NCBI RefSeq assembly: GCF_024198175.1
Contig: NZ_JAJVKV010000021.1
Location: 62,001-126,000 of the forward strand
Reading direction: 5' to 3'
Length of the DNA: 64,000 nucleotides
DNA from: Pyxidicoccus xibeiensis
Lineage (GTDB): Bacteria > Myxococcota > Myxococcia > Myxococcales > Myxococcaceae
Under the pieces are notes generated by a model that saw only the letters and a list, made by a program, of their open reading frames with translations, had not been told where the DNA came from and did not search any database. Made by a program: the position numbers and the translations under genes. How positions within the stretch are numbered: the first letter of the stretch is position 1; each line of letters begins with the position of its first letter. Shown one piece after another: positions 45,945 to 56,900 of this stretch.

Positions 45945-47300
45945 AGACGTGGCCAGCACCTTCATCCAGAGGTTTTCCGGGTAGTGGGTGCCGCCCGTGG
46001 TCGGGACGACCTTCCTGCCCGGGACCAGCTCCAGCCGGTAGCGTTGGAGCACCATCGCCGCGAACAGCGTGCCGATGACCGAGGCCAGCATCGACCCGAT
46101 GCACACGCGCTGCCCACCCCCGAAGGCCATGTAGACGAACCGGGGCCGCGCCTGCACCGCCGCGTCGGAGAAGTGCTCCGGGTCGAAAGCCTCCGGGTTC
46201 TTCCAGTACTGCGGAAGCCGGTGCATGAGGGCGGGGCTGAGCGTCACCGGAGTCCCCGTCGGGACGTCGAACCCACCAATCGTGTCGTCCTTGATGGCGA
46301 CCCTCGTGATCTCCGTGGCGACCGGATGGAGGCGCAGGGTTTCACTGAGGACCTGGCTCACGTACTGAAGCGCGGGCAGGTCCGCGGCCGTGGGAGTCCG
46401 CCCCCCCAGGCTCCGCTCCACCGTGTCCACGGTACGCGCGGCGATTTCCGGATGCTGCGCCAGGCAGAACCACATCCACGCGATGCCGATGGCTGTCGAG
46501 GAGTGTCCCGCGAAGAAGAACTCGACGAAGTCGTCGCGCACCTCCAGCTCGGTCATCCGCTCGCCCTTCTCGTCGCGTCCGTCGATGAGCACGCCGAGCA
46601 TGTCCTCCGGCTGCTCCGACTGCGCCATCCGCTGGCGGACCATCTTCCAGGAGAAGTCGCTGATGTGTATCGCGGACGAGCGCGCCTGCGGGTGCCGGCG
46701 CCGGTGCTCCCAGGCCACCAGCGAGCGGGGAACGATGGGCACCTCGGCCAGCAGCGGGAGCGGGCGGATGGTGGCTCGCATGAAGCGCCACACCGCCTCA
46801 CGGACGTCATCCGGTGGGTCCTCTGAGAAGAGCAGTTGCCCCATGACGGAGATGACGGCCCAGGACATCTCCTGGAGGACATGGATGGGCTCCCCGCTCC
46901 GGAGGTGCGGCTCCCAGCGCTGGTCGAGCACCCGCCCCAGCGTCTCCACCATCCGGGGAACCTGGGACAGCAGTCGCTCCCTGTTGAAGGCAGGCTGGGC
47001 CATCCGGCGGTGCCGCTTCCAGACCGCCCCACTGCTGCTCGTCAGGGACTCGCCCGCGAGGATGCCGCGACGGATGGGCTCCTTGGGGTAGTTGGTCACA
47101 CCCTGGTCGACCAGGAAGTGCTTGATGAACGGCGGGCTGGCCACGAGGACGTGCGGCCTCGCCGGAAACGGCAGCAGGACGATGTCTCCGTACTGCTGAT
47201 ACGCACGCCACAGGAAGCTGTTGAGGTCTCCCCCCCTGGTCACCATGTGCCAGGCGAGTGAAGACAGCGAAGGGCCGGGGGGAAGGTTCGGTCGAGACAT
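45930..47300 (-). CDS. Cytochrome P450
   Basis: 456 residues from the ATG at 47300 (MSRPNLPPGPSLSSL). That start is chosen because the proline-rich N-terminus is typical of the family; the open frame continues upstream to 47495 without family-like sequence. Motifs seen: I-helix FAGHSSTAIG, K-helix ETLRLHP, PEHF, and the haem loop FGGGQRVCIG with the ligand Cys. The I-helix lacks the usual acid-Thr pair (AGHSS rather than AGHET/AGxDT), which may change oxygen activation. No membrane anchor is seen, so it is probably soluble. It converges on the giant NRPS and overlaps it by 15 bp at 45930-45944. A role in oxidising the peptide is inferred from position only. It diverges from the GspC-like genes across 230 bp. 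Confidence 0.92.
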
Positions 47301-47363
47301 GGTCGGCTGTGCTCGAACGTAGCATGCACATCTGTCGGTTCGGGGTCGCCTCGCTGGCGGCCG

Positions 47364-47376
47364 TGACAACCTGTCA
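47364..47376. promoter_or_regulatory. Inverted repeat TGACA-N3-TGTCA, possible activator site
   Basis: A perfect 5-bp inverted repeat (TGACA ACC TGTCA) about 100 bp upstream of the -24/-12 element, with another TGACA half-site at 47397-47401 on the same face spacing of 33 bp. The distance suits an enhancer-binding activator of sigma-54 polymerase, but the arms are short and no factor is assigned. Confidence 0.4.
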
Positions 47377-47476
47377 TGCCCCGTCCCCCGCATGCGTGAC
47401 AGAGGGTCCCGCGCTCCACGCCGCCAGGCGCGAATGGAGCACGTTCCCCGAGTGAAACACCGCACCTGGGCCCCCG

Positions 47477-47492
47477 TGGCACCGCGCTTGCT
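47477..47492 (+). promoter_or_regulatory. Sigma-54 (-24/-12) promoter
   Basis: Reads TGGCAC, five bases, TTGCT: a full match to TGGCAC-N5-TTGC(A/T), with GG and GC ten bases apart as required. Transcription would begin near 47502, about 28 bases before the ATG at 47531, leaving room for the CAGGAG ribosome site at 47518-47523. The element lies in non-coding DNA and faces the GspC-like pair. Sigma-54 control implies an ATP-dependent enhancer-binding activator, common in myxobacterial developmental and starvation control. Confidence 0.8.
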
Positions 47493-47530
47493 CATGGCTC
47501 CCCCATCACTGATTCGACAGGAGCCACGCC

Positions 47531-48139
47531 ATGGCGCGCTTCATTCGCAGGAACCTCGGGTTGTTGTGCGGAGCCTTCGTTCTCGTCGCCGCCCCGGTGG
47601 CGGCGAACACGATGCAGCTGTTCACGGACTTCAAGCTCACCCACCTCATTCCGGGCCTCGAGCCGCGGCCGGAGCAGAAGGTCACGCCCGTCATCGTCAT
47701 CGTCATCGAGCGCGAGCGCATCACCCTTCCCGTCAACAGCCAGCAGGTCGTCGAAGGCTCGGGCATCCACGCCGTGCCGGCCGCCACCGCGCCAGGTGAC
47801 GGCATTCGCACGGTCGGCGAGCACGCCTATGAAATCCCGCACGGGGAGATGCAGGCGGCGCTCTCCCGCATGGACGACCTGTCCACGCAGGCGCGAATCG
47901 TTCCCGCCTTCCGGGAAGGTCAGGCCCAGGGGTTCAAGCTGTTCGCCATCCGGCCGGGCTCGGTGTTCGCGAAGCTCGGGCTGGTGAATGGCGACGTGCT
48001 CCAGCGCATCAACGGGCTGTCGCTCCAGACGCCCGAAGGCGCGATGGCGGCCTTCCAGAACCTGCGTGAAGCCCGGCACTTCGAGCTGGACCTCGAGCGC
48101 GACGGTGGCCCCGTCCGCAAGGTCTACGACGTGCGCTGA
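47531..48139 (+). CDS. GspC-like inner-membrane protein with PDZ domain, shortened HR region
   Basis: 202 residues, ATG preceded by CAGGAG (47518-47523). A basic start (MARFIRRN) and one hydrophobic segment (about residues 9-26) anchor it with the rest in the periplasm. Residues 100-202 form a PDZ-like domain (GFKLFAIRPGSVFAKLGLVNGDVLQRING), as in GspC, the type II secretion protein that links the inner-membrane platform to the GspD secretin. Compared with the next gene it lacks most of the HR domain that contacts GspD; only a short piece (VIERERITLPV) remains. The two share the ending VRKVYDVR. It sits downstream of a sigma-54 promoter and 30 bp before its full-length paralogue. Probably a degenerate or specialised duplicate. 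Confidence 0.85.
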   Translation: MARFIRRNLGLLCGAFVLVAAPVAANTMQLFTDFKLTHLIPGLEPRPEQKVTPVIVIVIERERITLPVNSQQVVEGSGIHAVPAATAPGDGIRTVGEHAYEIPHGEMQAALSRMDDLSTQARIVPAFREGQAQGFKLFAIRPGSVFAKLGLVNGDVLQRINGLSLQTPEGAMAAFQNLREARHFELDLERDGGPVRKVYDVR

Positions 48140-48169
48140 GTCCACGCTTCACGAGGGGGGAACGACGCG

Positions 48170-49063
48170 ATGGCACTCATCTTCCGCAGGTATTTCTGGC
48201 TGGTGAACGGAACGTTCATCCTGCTCGTCGCGCTCCTGGCGGCGCGCACGCTCAATCTGTTCGTGGAGCTCGCGCTCGCGCCTCCGGTAGACACGGCCGC
48301 CTCCGCTCGCGGGTCGGCCACCGCCGCCGCGGAGGAGCCTCGTACGCCCCTGGATGGAGCCGTGCTCGCACGGCTCACGGGACTGACCTACGGGAAGGAA
48401 GCGCCCAGGGACGCCGAGCCTCCGAAGGACGTGGTCGCCACGGGGCCCGTGAGGAGCTCGCTGCGGGTGAAGCTCCTGGGCACGCTGGTGGCGACCGACG
48501 CGCAGTGGTCCTTCGCCTCGGTCCAGGACCTGGAGACCCAGCGCGCGAAGAGCCTGATGGTGGGCGATGACCTGATGGGCACGCGAGTGCTCACCATCGA
48601 GCGCGAGCGCATCATCGTCGCCGCCAACGGTCGCGAGGAGTTCATCGACGGAGAGGCCGCTTCCGCCGTGCAGGCCCCCGCCCTGACGCGCAACGTGCCC
48701 GTGGCCACTGCCGGCCCGGAGAGTGGCATCCGCGCCACGGGCGAGCACGCCTACGAGATTCCAGGCGAGGAGCTGCAGACCGCGCTCGCGCGGATGGACC
48801 AGCTCATGACCCAGGCCCGCGCACTGCCGGCCATCGAAGATGGCAAGTCCGTGGGCTTCAAGCTCGCGGCCATCAAGCAGAACTCGCTCTTCACGAAGAT
48901 TGGCCTCCAGAACGGGGACGTGCTCAAGCGCATCAACGGGCTGACACTCGACTCCCCCGAGCGCGTCCTGGAGGCCTTCACCAAGCTGCGCGAGGCCCGG
49001 CACATCGAGCTGGACATCGGCCGCGGGGGCAGCTCGGTCCGCAAGGTGTACGACGTCCGCTGA
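48170..49063 (+). CDS. gspC: Type II secretion system protein GspC (HR and PDZ domains)
   Basis: 297 residues; a GAGGGGGG run (48153-48160) lies nine bases before the ATG. Order: cytoplasmic start, one transmembrane helix (about 8-26), Ala/Pro-rich linker, HR domain (about 95-165: VKLLGTLVATDAQWSFASVQD...VGDDLMGTRVLTIERERI) and PDZ domain (about 195-290: GFKLAAIKQNSLFTKIGLQNGDVLKRING). This is the family's normal build and length. In type II systems GspC recruits GspD through HR and helps select exoproteins through PDZ. No gspD or other gsp gene follows; the next gene is an NRPS. It is probably co-transcribed with the shorter copy from the sigma-54 promoter. A dedicated secretion role near an NRPS is only inference. 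Confidence 0.9.
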   Translation: MALIFRRYFWLVNGTFILLVALLAARTLNLFVELALAPPVDTAASARGSATAAAEEPRTPLDGAVLARLTGLTYGKEAPRDAEPPKDVVATGPVRSSLRVKLLGTLVATDAQWSFASVQDLETQRAKSLMVGDDLMGTRVLTIERERIIVAANGREEFIDGEAASAVQAPALTRNVPVATAGPESGIRATGEHAYEIPGEELQTALARMDQLMTQARALPAIEDGKSVGFKLAAIKQNSLFTKIGLQNGDVLKRINGLTLDSPERVLEAFTKLREARHIELDIGRGGSSVRKVYDVR

Positions 49064-49248
49064 AGCGGGAAATTGCCGTCCTCTTCAAGGCGCGACACGC
49101 CGGGCCCGACGGCCGCACTGTGGGCATCCGGAGGAGCACGGCACCACATCTGCGCAAGAAGCACCGGAGGGCTCCACGCAGCTGCTGTTCCTTCAGTGCG
49201 CCTGTATCGGCCGAGGGGACGCGGACATCGTTCCGTCACGAAAGCACC

Positions 49249-49284
49249 GGCGTTGCCAATGCCCACGTGGTGTTAGAACGAGCG
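49249..49284 (+). pseudogene. Remnant of a ketosynthase C-terminus (GVANAHVVLERA)
   Basis: In frame with the NRPS that follows, the 236-bp spacer 49064-49299 encodes GVANAHVVLERA, matching the KS end motif GTNAHVVLEEA including its His. It stands right before a KS-to-AT linker, exactly where a KS would end. Upstream in this frame nothing KS-like is seen, and codon use is unlike a real gene here (TTA at 49273, many AT-ending codons). The rest of the spacer holds no clear promoter. Confidence 0.75.
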
Positions 49285-49299
49285 CACTGCTCGCCCACC

Positions 49300-50950
49300 A
49301 TGTCCAGCCTTCGATCCCATCATCTGGTCCTGTTGTCTGCTCGCGTGCCGGAAGCCCTGGCGGATGTCTCGCTGGACCTGGCCTCGCACCTGGAAGCCCA
49401 CCCGGAGCAGTCGCTCGCGGACGTGGCCTTCACCCTCGCGGTGGGCAGCCGCGCCTCTGAGTACCGCCGCGTCCTGGTGGCGCGCGACAGGGCTGAGCTG
49501 GCCCGGCGGCTGCTCGAGCCATTCACGCCCACCCAGGTGAAGGACCTGGAGGCGGCCCGTCACCGCCGCGTGGCCTTCGTCTTTCCAGGACAAGGTGTCC
49601 AGCAGCCGGGCATGGCTCGGGAGCTGTACGAGGCAGAGCCCGCCTTCCGCGCGCACGTCGACGCGAGCCTGGCCTTGCTGGAGGAGCCGCTGCGCGCGCG
49701 CGTGCACACGCTGCTGCACGCGGACGCCACTCCGACGCCGGACATCGCCGGCCTGCTGGCCGACACCCGCGTCGCGCTGCCCGCCCTCTTCACGGTGGAA
49801 CATGCGCTGGCCCGGACCTGGATGGACTGGGGCGTGAAGCCGTACGCGGTGCTGGGCCACGGCTTCGGCGAGTACGCCGCTGCCTGCATCGCAGGCGTGC
49901 TGTCCCTCGCGGATGCGCTGCGACTGGCCACTGTTCGCGGTGAGCTGATGCACCGCATGCCCCCGGGCGCCATGCTCTCCGTTGCCCTGCCCGAGGCGCG
50001 GGTGCTCCCCCTGCTGACCGGGCGCCTGTCGCTGGCCTCCATCAACGAGCCGCACCGGTGCGTCATCGCCGGTCCCGTGGACGCGGTGGACCGGCTCCAG
50101 GAGGAGCTGAAGCGACAGAATGTCGGGGCGATGCGGATGCCCACGCCCCATGCACTCCAGTCGGAGGACGTGGAGCCCCTGCTGCCCGAGCTGGAGCGAC
50201 TGGTGGCCACGCTGCGCCGGGGCGAGCCCGTGCCGCGGTATGCGTCCAGTGTCACCGGCACCTGGGCCCGCCCGGGTCAGCTGGCGGAGCCGCGCTACTG
50301 GGCGGACCAGCTGCGCGGGCCCGTGCGCTTCGCCCAGGCCGTGAGCGCCCTGCTCGAAGAGGGCTGCGACGTGCTGCTGGAGGCGGGGCCCGCACAGGAC
50401 CTGACGCTGATGCTGCGCGGGTGCCTGGGTGAGGCCAAGGAGCGCGTGAAGGCCCTGGCCTCCCTGCGGCGCGGCGGCGCCACCTCACGGCACGCGGGGC
50501 TGATGGAGTCGCTGGGCGAGCTGTGGGCCTCGGGGCTGGAGCCGGACTGGCGCGCCTTCCATGCCCATGAGCAGCGCAAGCACCTGCGCCTGCCCACCCA
50601 GGCGCCCCAGGAGGAGCGCTCCCGGGTGGACGCCCCGGAGCTCGACGCCGAGCCTGAGCTGTCCGAGCCCACCGCGCAGGCGGGAGGCTCGAGCGGGCCC
50701 GTGCGCGAGGATGCGCCTCGCGGTGACGTCGAGCAGCGGGTGGCCGCGCTCTGGCGCGAGCGGCTGGGCCTGGAGTTCGTGGCCCGCGACGACAACTTCC
50801 TGGAGCTCGGCGGCAACTCGCTGATGGCCGCACAGCTCCTCACGCAGCTGCGGGACACGTTCGGCGTGCAGCTCCCGCTCGCGGCGCTCTTCGAGGCGCC
50901 CACCGTGGCGGGCATCGCCGAGCGCCTGGAGCCCCTGCTGAAGGAGGCCC
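49300..50950 (+). other. KS-AT linker, catalytically dead AT domain and carrier
   Basis: The AT keeps FPGQGVQ and the overall fold sequence, but the nucleophile motif GHSxGE reads GHGFGE (Gly188, codon 49861) and the His of HAFHS is Gln287 (codon 50158). The carrier after it has an intact serine (GGNSL). It cannot be charged in cis with malonyl-CoA; trans loading or acceptance of a peptide would be needed. Confidence 0.85.
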
Positions 50951-53900
50951 CGTCCGCCAGGCCCCAGGTGCGCGAGCTGCCGCTGGTGCCCCTGCCGCGC
51001 ACCGGGGAGCTGCCGCTGTCCTTCGTCCAGGAGCGGGTGTGGCGCCTGGAGCAGCACCTGCCAGGGCTCTCCGCATACACCATCCCCTTCGTCCTGAGGC
51101 TCGAAGGCGTCGTGGACGCGGACACCCTCCAGCGGTGCGTCCAGGAGGTCGTCAACCGCCACGAGGCGCTGCGCACCACCTATGACGTGGTGGACGATCG
51201 CCCCGTGCAGCGCTTCCACGCCCACATGCCCGTCCCGCTCACCCGGGTCGAGCTGACCGGCCCGGCGGACCAGCGCGAGACGGAGGCCATGAACATCGCG
51301 CGCGCCGAGTCCGCGCGCCCGTTCGACCTGGTGAAGGGCCCCGTCCTCCGGACGACGCTCATCCAGCTGGCCCCCCAGCACCACATCCTGGTGGGCGGCA
51401 TCCACCACGTCGTCAGCGACACGCTGTCCATCGCCATCTTCATCAACGAGCTGGGACAGCTCTACCCGGCCTTCCGCCAGGGCCGGCCTTCGCCGCTGCC
51501 GCCGCTGCCCCTGCAGTACGCGGACTTCGGCGCGTGGCAGCGCCGCACCATCGCCGAGCACCTGCTGCCGGACCAGGAGCAGTGGTGGCGCCAGCGGCTC
51601 GCCGGGATGCCGCGCAAGCTGGACATGCCCACGGACCGGCCGCGTCCCGAGCGCTGCCCGCTCACCTCGGTGCGAATGATGGTGGACTTCCCCCCGGCGC
51701 TCGCCCGGGAGGTGGGCGCGTTCGGCAAGCGCGAGGGCTTCACGTCGTACATGACGGTGCTGGCCGCGTGGCAGGCGCTGCTGCACCGCTACAGCGGGCA
51801 GACCGAGGTCGTCGTCGGCACACCCATCGCCAACCGCACCCGCGCGGAGCTGCAGCCCCTCATCGGCTACGTGGCGCACTCGGTGGCCTTCCGCACCAGC
51901 TTCGCCGGGGACCCGACCTTCAGGGAGCTCATCGGCCGGGTGAAGCACGAGGTCTCCGAAGCGCAGGCCCGTCCGGACGTGCCCTTCGAGTTCCTGGTGG
52001 AGGAGCTCATCCCCGGCAAGGACATCGGCCGGGACCGGATGACGGACACCGTCTTCGTCTACCACTCCAACGTCGGCACCGGCGCCGCGGCACCGGAGCC
52101 GACCGGCGTGCGCTGGTCGCTGGTGGAGGTGCCCAACGCCCCCGTGCAGTGGGGCGCCACGCTGTCCGAGCTGACGCTCGTCCTCTCCGAGGATTCCGGC
52201 CGCATCCATGGCGCGATGGAGTACGCCACCGACCTCTACGACGAGCCCACCGCCCGCCGCATCGTGGAGCACCTCCAGGTCATGCTGGCCGCCGCCCTGG
52301 CCCGGCCGGATGAGCGAATCTCGCGCCTGCCGCTGGTCACCGAGGCCGAGCGCCGCGCGTGGCCCCTGCCCCGCCCCAGGCCCACCACGCCCGCCGTGCC
52401 GACGCTCCTCGCCGAGCGCGCACTCCAGAGCCCGGAGGCCGTGGCCACCACCCAGGGTGGACAGGCGTGGACGTGGGCACAGCTGTCCGCCCGTGCCCGG
52501 AGCGTGGCCGCGCGGCTGGGCGCGCTCGGCGTGCGCCCCGGAGACCCGGTGGCGGTGTGCCTGCTCCCCTCGCCGTCGAAGCTGGCCGTCCTGTGGGGCG
52601 TGCTGGAGGCGGGCGGCGCCGTGGTGGCGCTCGGCCCCACCGACCTGGGCGCCCTGGGCACCTACGCGCCAGAGGGCGCCACCGCGCCGGTGCTCGTCAC
52701 CTGGCGGGGCGTCACCTCCCCGGCCCGGCTCGACGCCGCGCGCACGGTGTACGTGGAGGAGCTCCTGGAGGCCGCCAGCGCACCGGCCACCTCCGTGGGA
52801 GCGACGGCCTCCGGGGCCCTGGCGTGGCTGCTGCCCGCCGGAGGCAACACGCCCGCGTGGACGCTCGACCACGCCGCGCTGACGAAGCTGTTCGAGGCCA
52901 TGGACGGGCGGCTGCGGCCGTCCGCGGGTGGCACGTGGCTGGCGGCCGTCGAGGCCGTGGCGGACCGTCCCGAGGTCGAGTCGCTGTGGGCCCTCTCGCG
53001 CGGCCTGCGCGTGACGTTCCCCTCCGAGCAGGTGGCCGCGCAGCTGGTGCGGCTGAATGGCGGCGGGCCCCGCTCGCAGGCCCTGGACCTGAGCCTGCTC
53101 TACTTCGCCAACGACGAGGACACGCTCACCGGGCCCAAGTACGAGCTGCTGCTCGAAGGCTCGAAGTTCGCGGACGCGCACGGCTTCTCGGCGGTGTGGA
53201 CGCCCGAGCGGCACTTCCACTCCTTCGGTGGGCTCTACCCGCAGCCCGCCGTCGTGGCCGCGGGCGTGGCCACCGTCACGCGCAACCTGCGCCTGCGCTC
53301 CGGCAGCGTGGTGCTGCCGCTTCACGACCCGCTGCTCATCGCCGAGCAGTGGTCCGTGGTGGACAACCTCTCCAATGGCCGCGTGGGCCTGTCCGTGGCC
53401 ACCGGCTGGCACGTGCAGGACTTCGCCTTCAACCCGGGCAGCTACGAGGACCGGCGCAACATCCTGCTGCGCCACCTGGAGACGCTGCGCGCGCTCTGGC
53501 GCGGAGAGAAGGTGCGGCGCCTCGCTGGCGGAGGTGTCACCGTGGAGGTGGGCCTGCGCCCGAAGCCGGTGCAGAAGGAGCTGCCGGTGTGGCTCACCGC
53601 AACGTCCAACCCGGAGACGTTCCGGATGGCGGGCGAGCTTGGCGCGGGGGTGCTCACGGGCCTGCTGGCGCACTCCCTGGAGGAGCTGAAGCCGAAGGTG
53701 GCGCTGTACCGCGAGGCGTGGCGCCGCAACGGCCACCCGGGCCGGGGCCACATCACGTGCATGGTGCACACCTTCATCGGCGATGACGAGCAGGAGGTGC
53801 TGCGCACGGTGCGCAAGCCGCTGCTGAGCTACTTCCGTGGCTCGGCGGACATCATCGCCAGCCTGCTGTCGGCGCAGGGCTACAAGGGCGAGATCGACAA

Positions 53901-56900
53901 GCTCTCCGAAGACGACATCAACGCGATGTTGGAGCACTCGTTCGAGAACTACGCGCTGGCGACGGGGCTCATCGGCACGGTGGAGAGCGGCCTGAAGCGG
54001 ATGCGCGACATGCGCGAGGCCGACATCGACGAAGCCGCGTGCCTCATCGACTTCGGCGTGGACGTACCGGTGGTGCTGGAGAGCCTGAAGCGGCTGGCCG
54101 CGCTGCGCGAGCGGATGGAGGCCGAGGCGTCCGTCCAGCGCGAGCAGGTGCGGGCGGAGGGGGAGCTGGGCGTGGGCGGGCTGCTGGAGCTGGCGCGCCA
54201 GTCGGGCGCCGTGCTCCTGCACACCTCCGCACGGCTGGCGCGCACGCTGGCGGAGCTGCCCCAGGCGCGCGAGTCCCTGGGGCCGGTGGGAGCCCTGGTC
54301 CTCGAAGGCGCGTCACCGGAGCTGGCCACCGTCCTGAACCGGGTCGCGGGCGTGGAGGTGCTGCTGGCGGGAGGCGCCGCCGAGGGAGCGCTGCTGCCGC
54401 GAACCCCGGAGGAGCGTGTACCGGCGGGCCTCCAGGCGTGGGTGCTGGACATGGCGGGACTGCCCGTGCCCGCGGGCGTCGTGGGCGAGCTGGCCTTCGA
54501 AGGGCCCGGCGTGCCGTGGGGCCTGTGGCGTGCCGCCGAGGAGGAGCGTCGGCGGCTGGTGCCTCACCCCCTGGAGGGCTCGGCGCGGCTCTACCGCTCG
54601 GGCCGTCATGCCCGCCTGCGCGCTGATGGTCGCGTGGAGCCGGTGAAGCTGCCCGCCGCGGACAAGGCCCCCGCCCTGCCCGCGCCGAAGCCGCGCGTCG
54701 ACGTGCCCAGGCCGGCGACGGCGGCGGCGCCGCAGGGACCGCCGGCCATCCCCCGCGCGCCGAGGGACCAGCCGCTGCCGCTGTCCTTCGCGCAGCAGCG
54801 GCACTGGTACCTGCAGCAGATGGAGCCGAGCAGCACCGCGTACAACAACCCGTCCAACCTCCGCCTCGTTGGAGCGCTGGACCCGAAGGCGCTCCAGGCC
54901 GCACTGGACGAACTGGTCCGCCGTCACGAGGTGCTGCGCACCACGTACACGCTGTCGGACAGCGGCGCCGCCGTGCAGCTCATCCATCCGGGCGGCAGCC
55001 TGCCCATGCCCGTGGAGGAGGTGCCCGGCGCCACGCCCGAGGAGCGCGAGGCCCACATGGTCCGCCGCTGCCAGGAGCACGCCGCCCTGCCCTTCGACCT
55101 GGAGAAGGGGCCCGTGGTGCGCGCGCTGCTGCTGCGCCTGGGCGAGGACGAGCACGTCCTCAGCCTCATCCTCCACCACGCCGTCTCCGACGCGTGGTGC
55201 AACATGATTCTCGCGCGCGAGCTGACCCTCTTCTACGCCTGCTTCGGCGCGGGCCAGCCGTCGCCCCTGCCGCCGCTGCCCGTGCAGTACGCGGACTACG
55301 CGCTGTGGCAGCGCAAGTACCTGGAAGGCGCGGTGCTGGAGGAGCAGCTGCGCTGGTGGAAGGACCAGCTCACCGGCGTCCCCGTGCTGGAGCTGCCCAC
55401 GGACCGGCCACGTCCCGCGGTGCAGTCGTACGCGGGCGACCTGCTCGCCCTCCAGTGGCCACGCGAGCTGTCCGAGCCGCTGCTGGCGCTGGGCCGCCGT
55501 GAAGGCGCCACGTCCTTCATGGTGATGATGGCGCTGTACCAGCTGCTGCTGAGCCGCTACTCGGGACAGGAGGACTTCGCGATTGGTACGCCCATCGCAG
55601 GCCGCACGCGGCCCGAGGTGGAGGGGCTCATCGGCTGCTTCCTCAACACGCTGGCCTTCCGCTCGCGGCTGGGCGGGGCGCCCACGTTCCGGGAGCTGCT
55701 CGGCCGGGTGAAGCAGCAGGCCCTGGGCGCCTATACGCGCCAGGACGCGCCCTTCGAGCGCCTGATGGAGCTGCTCCAGGTGCCCAGAGACCTGAGCCGC
55801 ACGCCGGTGTTCCAGGTCATCCTCAACGTGCTGAACACGCCGGAGGCGGACACGTCCCCGGCCCCGCTCAAGATTGGTCAGGTGGACGTGTCCGCGGGCA
55901 CGGCCAAGTTCGACCTGGGCCTGGAGGTCTGGGAGCGCCGCGAGGGGATGATCGTCCGCTTCGAGTACTCCACGAGCCTGTTCGACCGGGCCACCGTGGA
56001 GCGGATGGCCGAGCACCTCGTCGTGCTGGCGCGCGCCGTGGTGGCCTCGCCCGACCTGCCGATATCGCTCCTGCCGCTGCTCACCGAGGACGAGCGGCGC
56101 CAGGCGCTGGTGGAGTGGAACGCCACCGCATCGGACTACCCGCGCGAGGCGACCATCCAGGCCCTCTTCGAGCAGCAGGCCACCCTGCGTCCGGAGGCGA
56201 CCGCGCTGGAGTTCGGAGAGCAGCGCCTCACGTACTCTCAGCTCGACACGCGTGCCAACCAGCTCGCGCACCTGCTGCGGTCGCACGGCGTGGGCCCGGA
56301 TGCCCTGGTGGCCGTGTGCCTGGAGCGCTCGGTGGAGCTCATCGTCTCCCTGCTGGCCATCCTCAAGGCCGGTGGCGCCTACCTGCCGCTGGATGCGTCC
56401 TACCCCGCCCGGCGGCTGGCCTTCATGCTGGAGGACGCTCCGCCCCGCCTGCTCATCACCTCGCGCGAGCTGCGCCCGAGGCTGCCCGTGACCGAGGACG
56501 TCCCCTGTCTGTTCGTCCACGAGCTGCCGCTTCAAGTGCTGCCGCGCACGCGGCCGATGTCCGGCGCCACGTCGCGCCACCTCGCGTACGTGGACTTCAC
56601 GTCGGGCAGCACCGGCCGGCCCAAGGGCGTCGCCGTGGAGCACCGGGGCGTGATGCGCCTGCTGCACGGCGCCCGCTACGCGCACCTGGGGCCCGAGGAG
56701 ACGTTCCTCCTCATTGCCCCCGTCTCCTTCGACGCCTCCACACTGGAGCTCTGGGGGCCGCTGCTCTTCGGCGGCCGCCTCGTCATCTTCCCGCCCCAGT
56801 CCCCCAGTGATGTGGAGCTGCTGAGCAGCGTGCTCCAGCGCCACGGTGTCACCACGCTGCACCTGACCTCGGGCCTGTTCTCCCAGGTGGTGGACCTCAA

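Noticed and set aside
47301..47495. Longer P450 reading frame starting at 47495
   Set aside because: The extra N-terminal sequence is Arg- and Cys-rich and unlike P450s, and it would run across the divergent regulatory region.
49120..49122. GTG at 49120 as the start of the last NRPS
   Set aside because: The 60 added residues have codon use unlike the locus, no ribosome site, and contain a KS remnant. The ATG at 49300 opens directly on the conserved linker. Not fully excluded.
49243..49258. Minus-strand -24/-12-like element TGGCAACGCCGGTGCT
   Set aside because: It departs from consensus at two positions, faces away into the gspC 3' end, and has no gene to serve.
49253..49279. TTGCCA ... TAGAAC as a sigma-70 promoter for the last NRPS
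   Set aside because: The spacer is 15 bases and the -10 is poor, and the bases coincide with the KS remnant.
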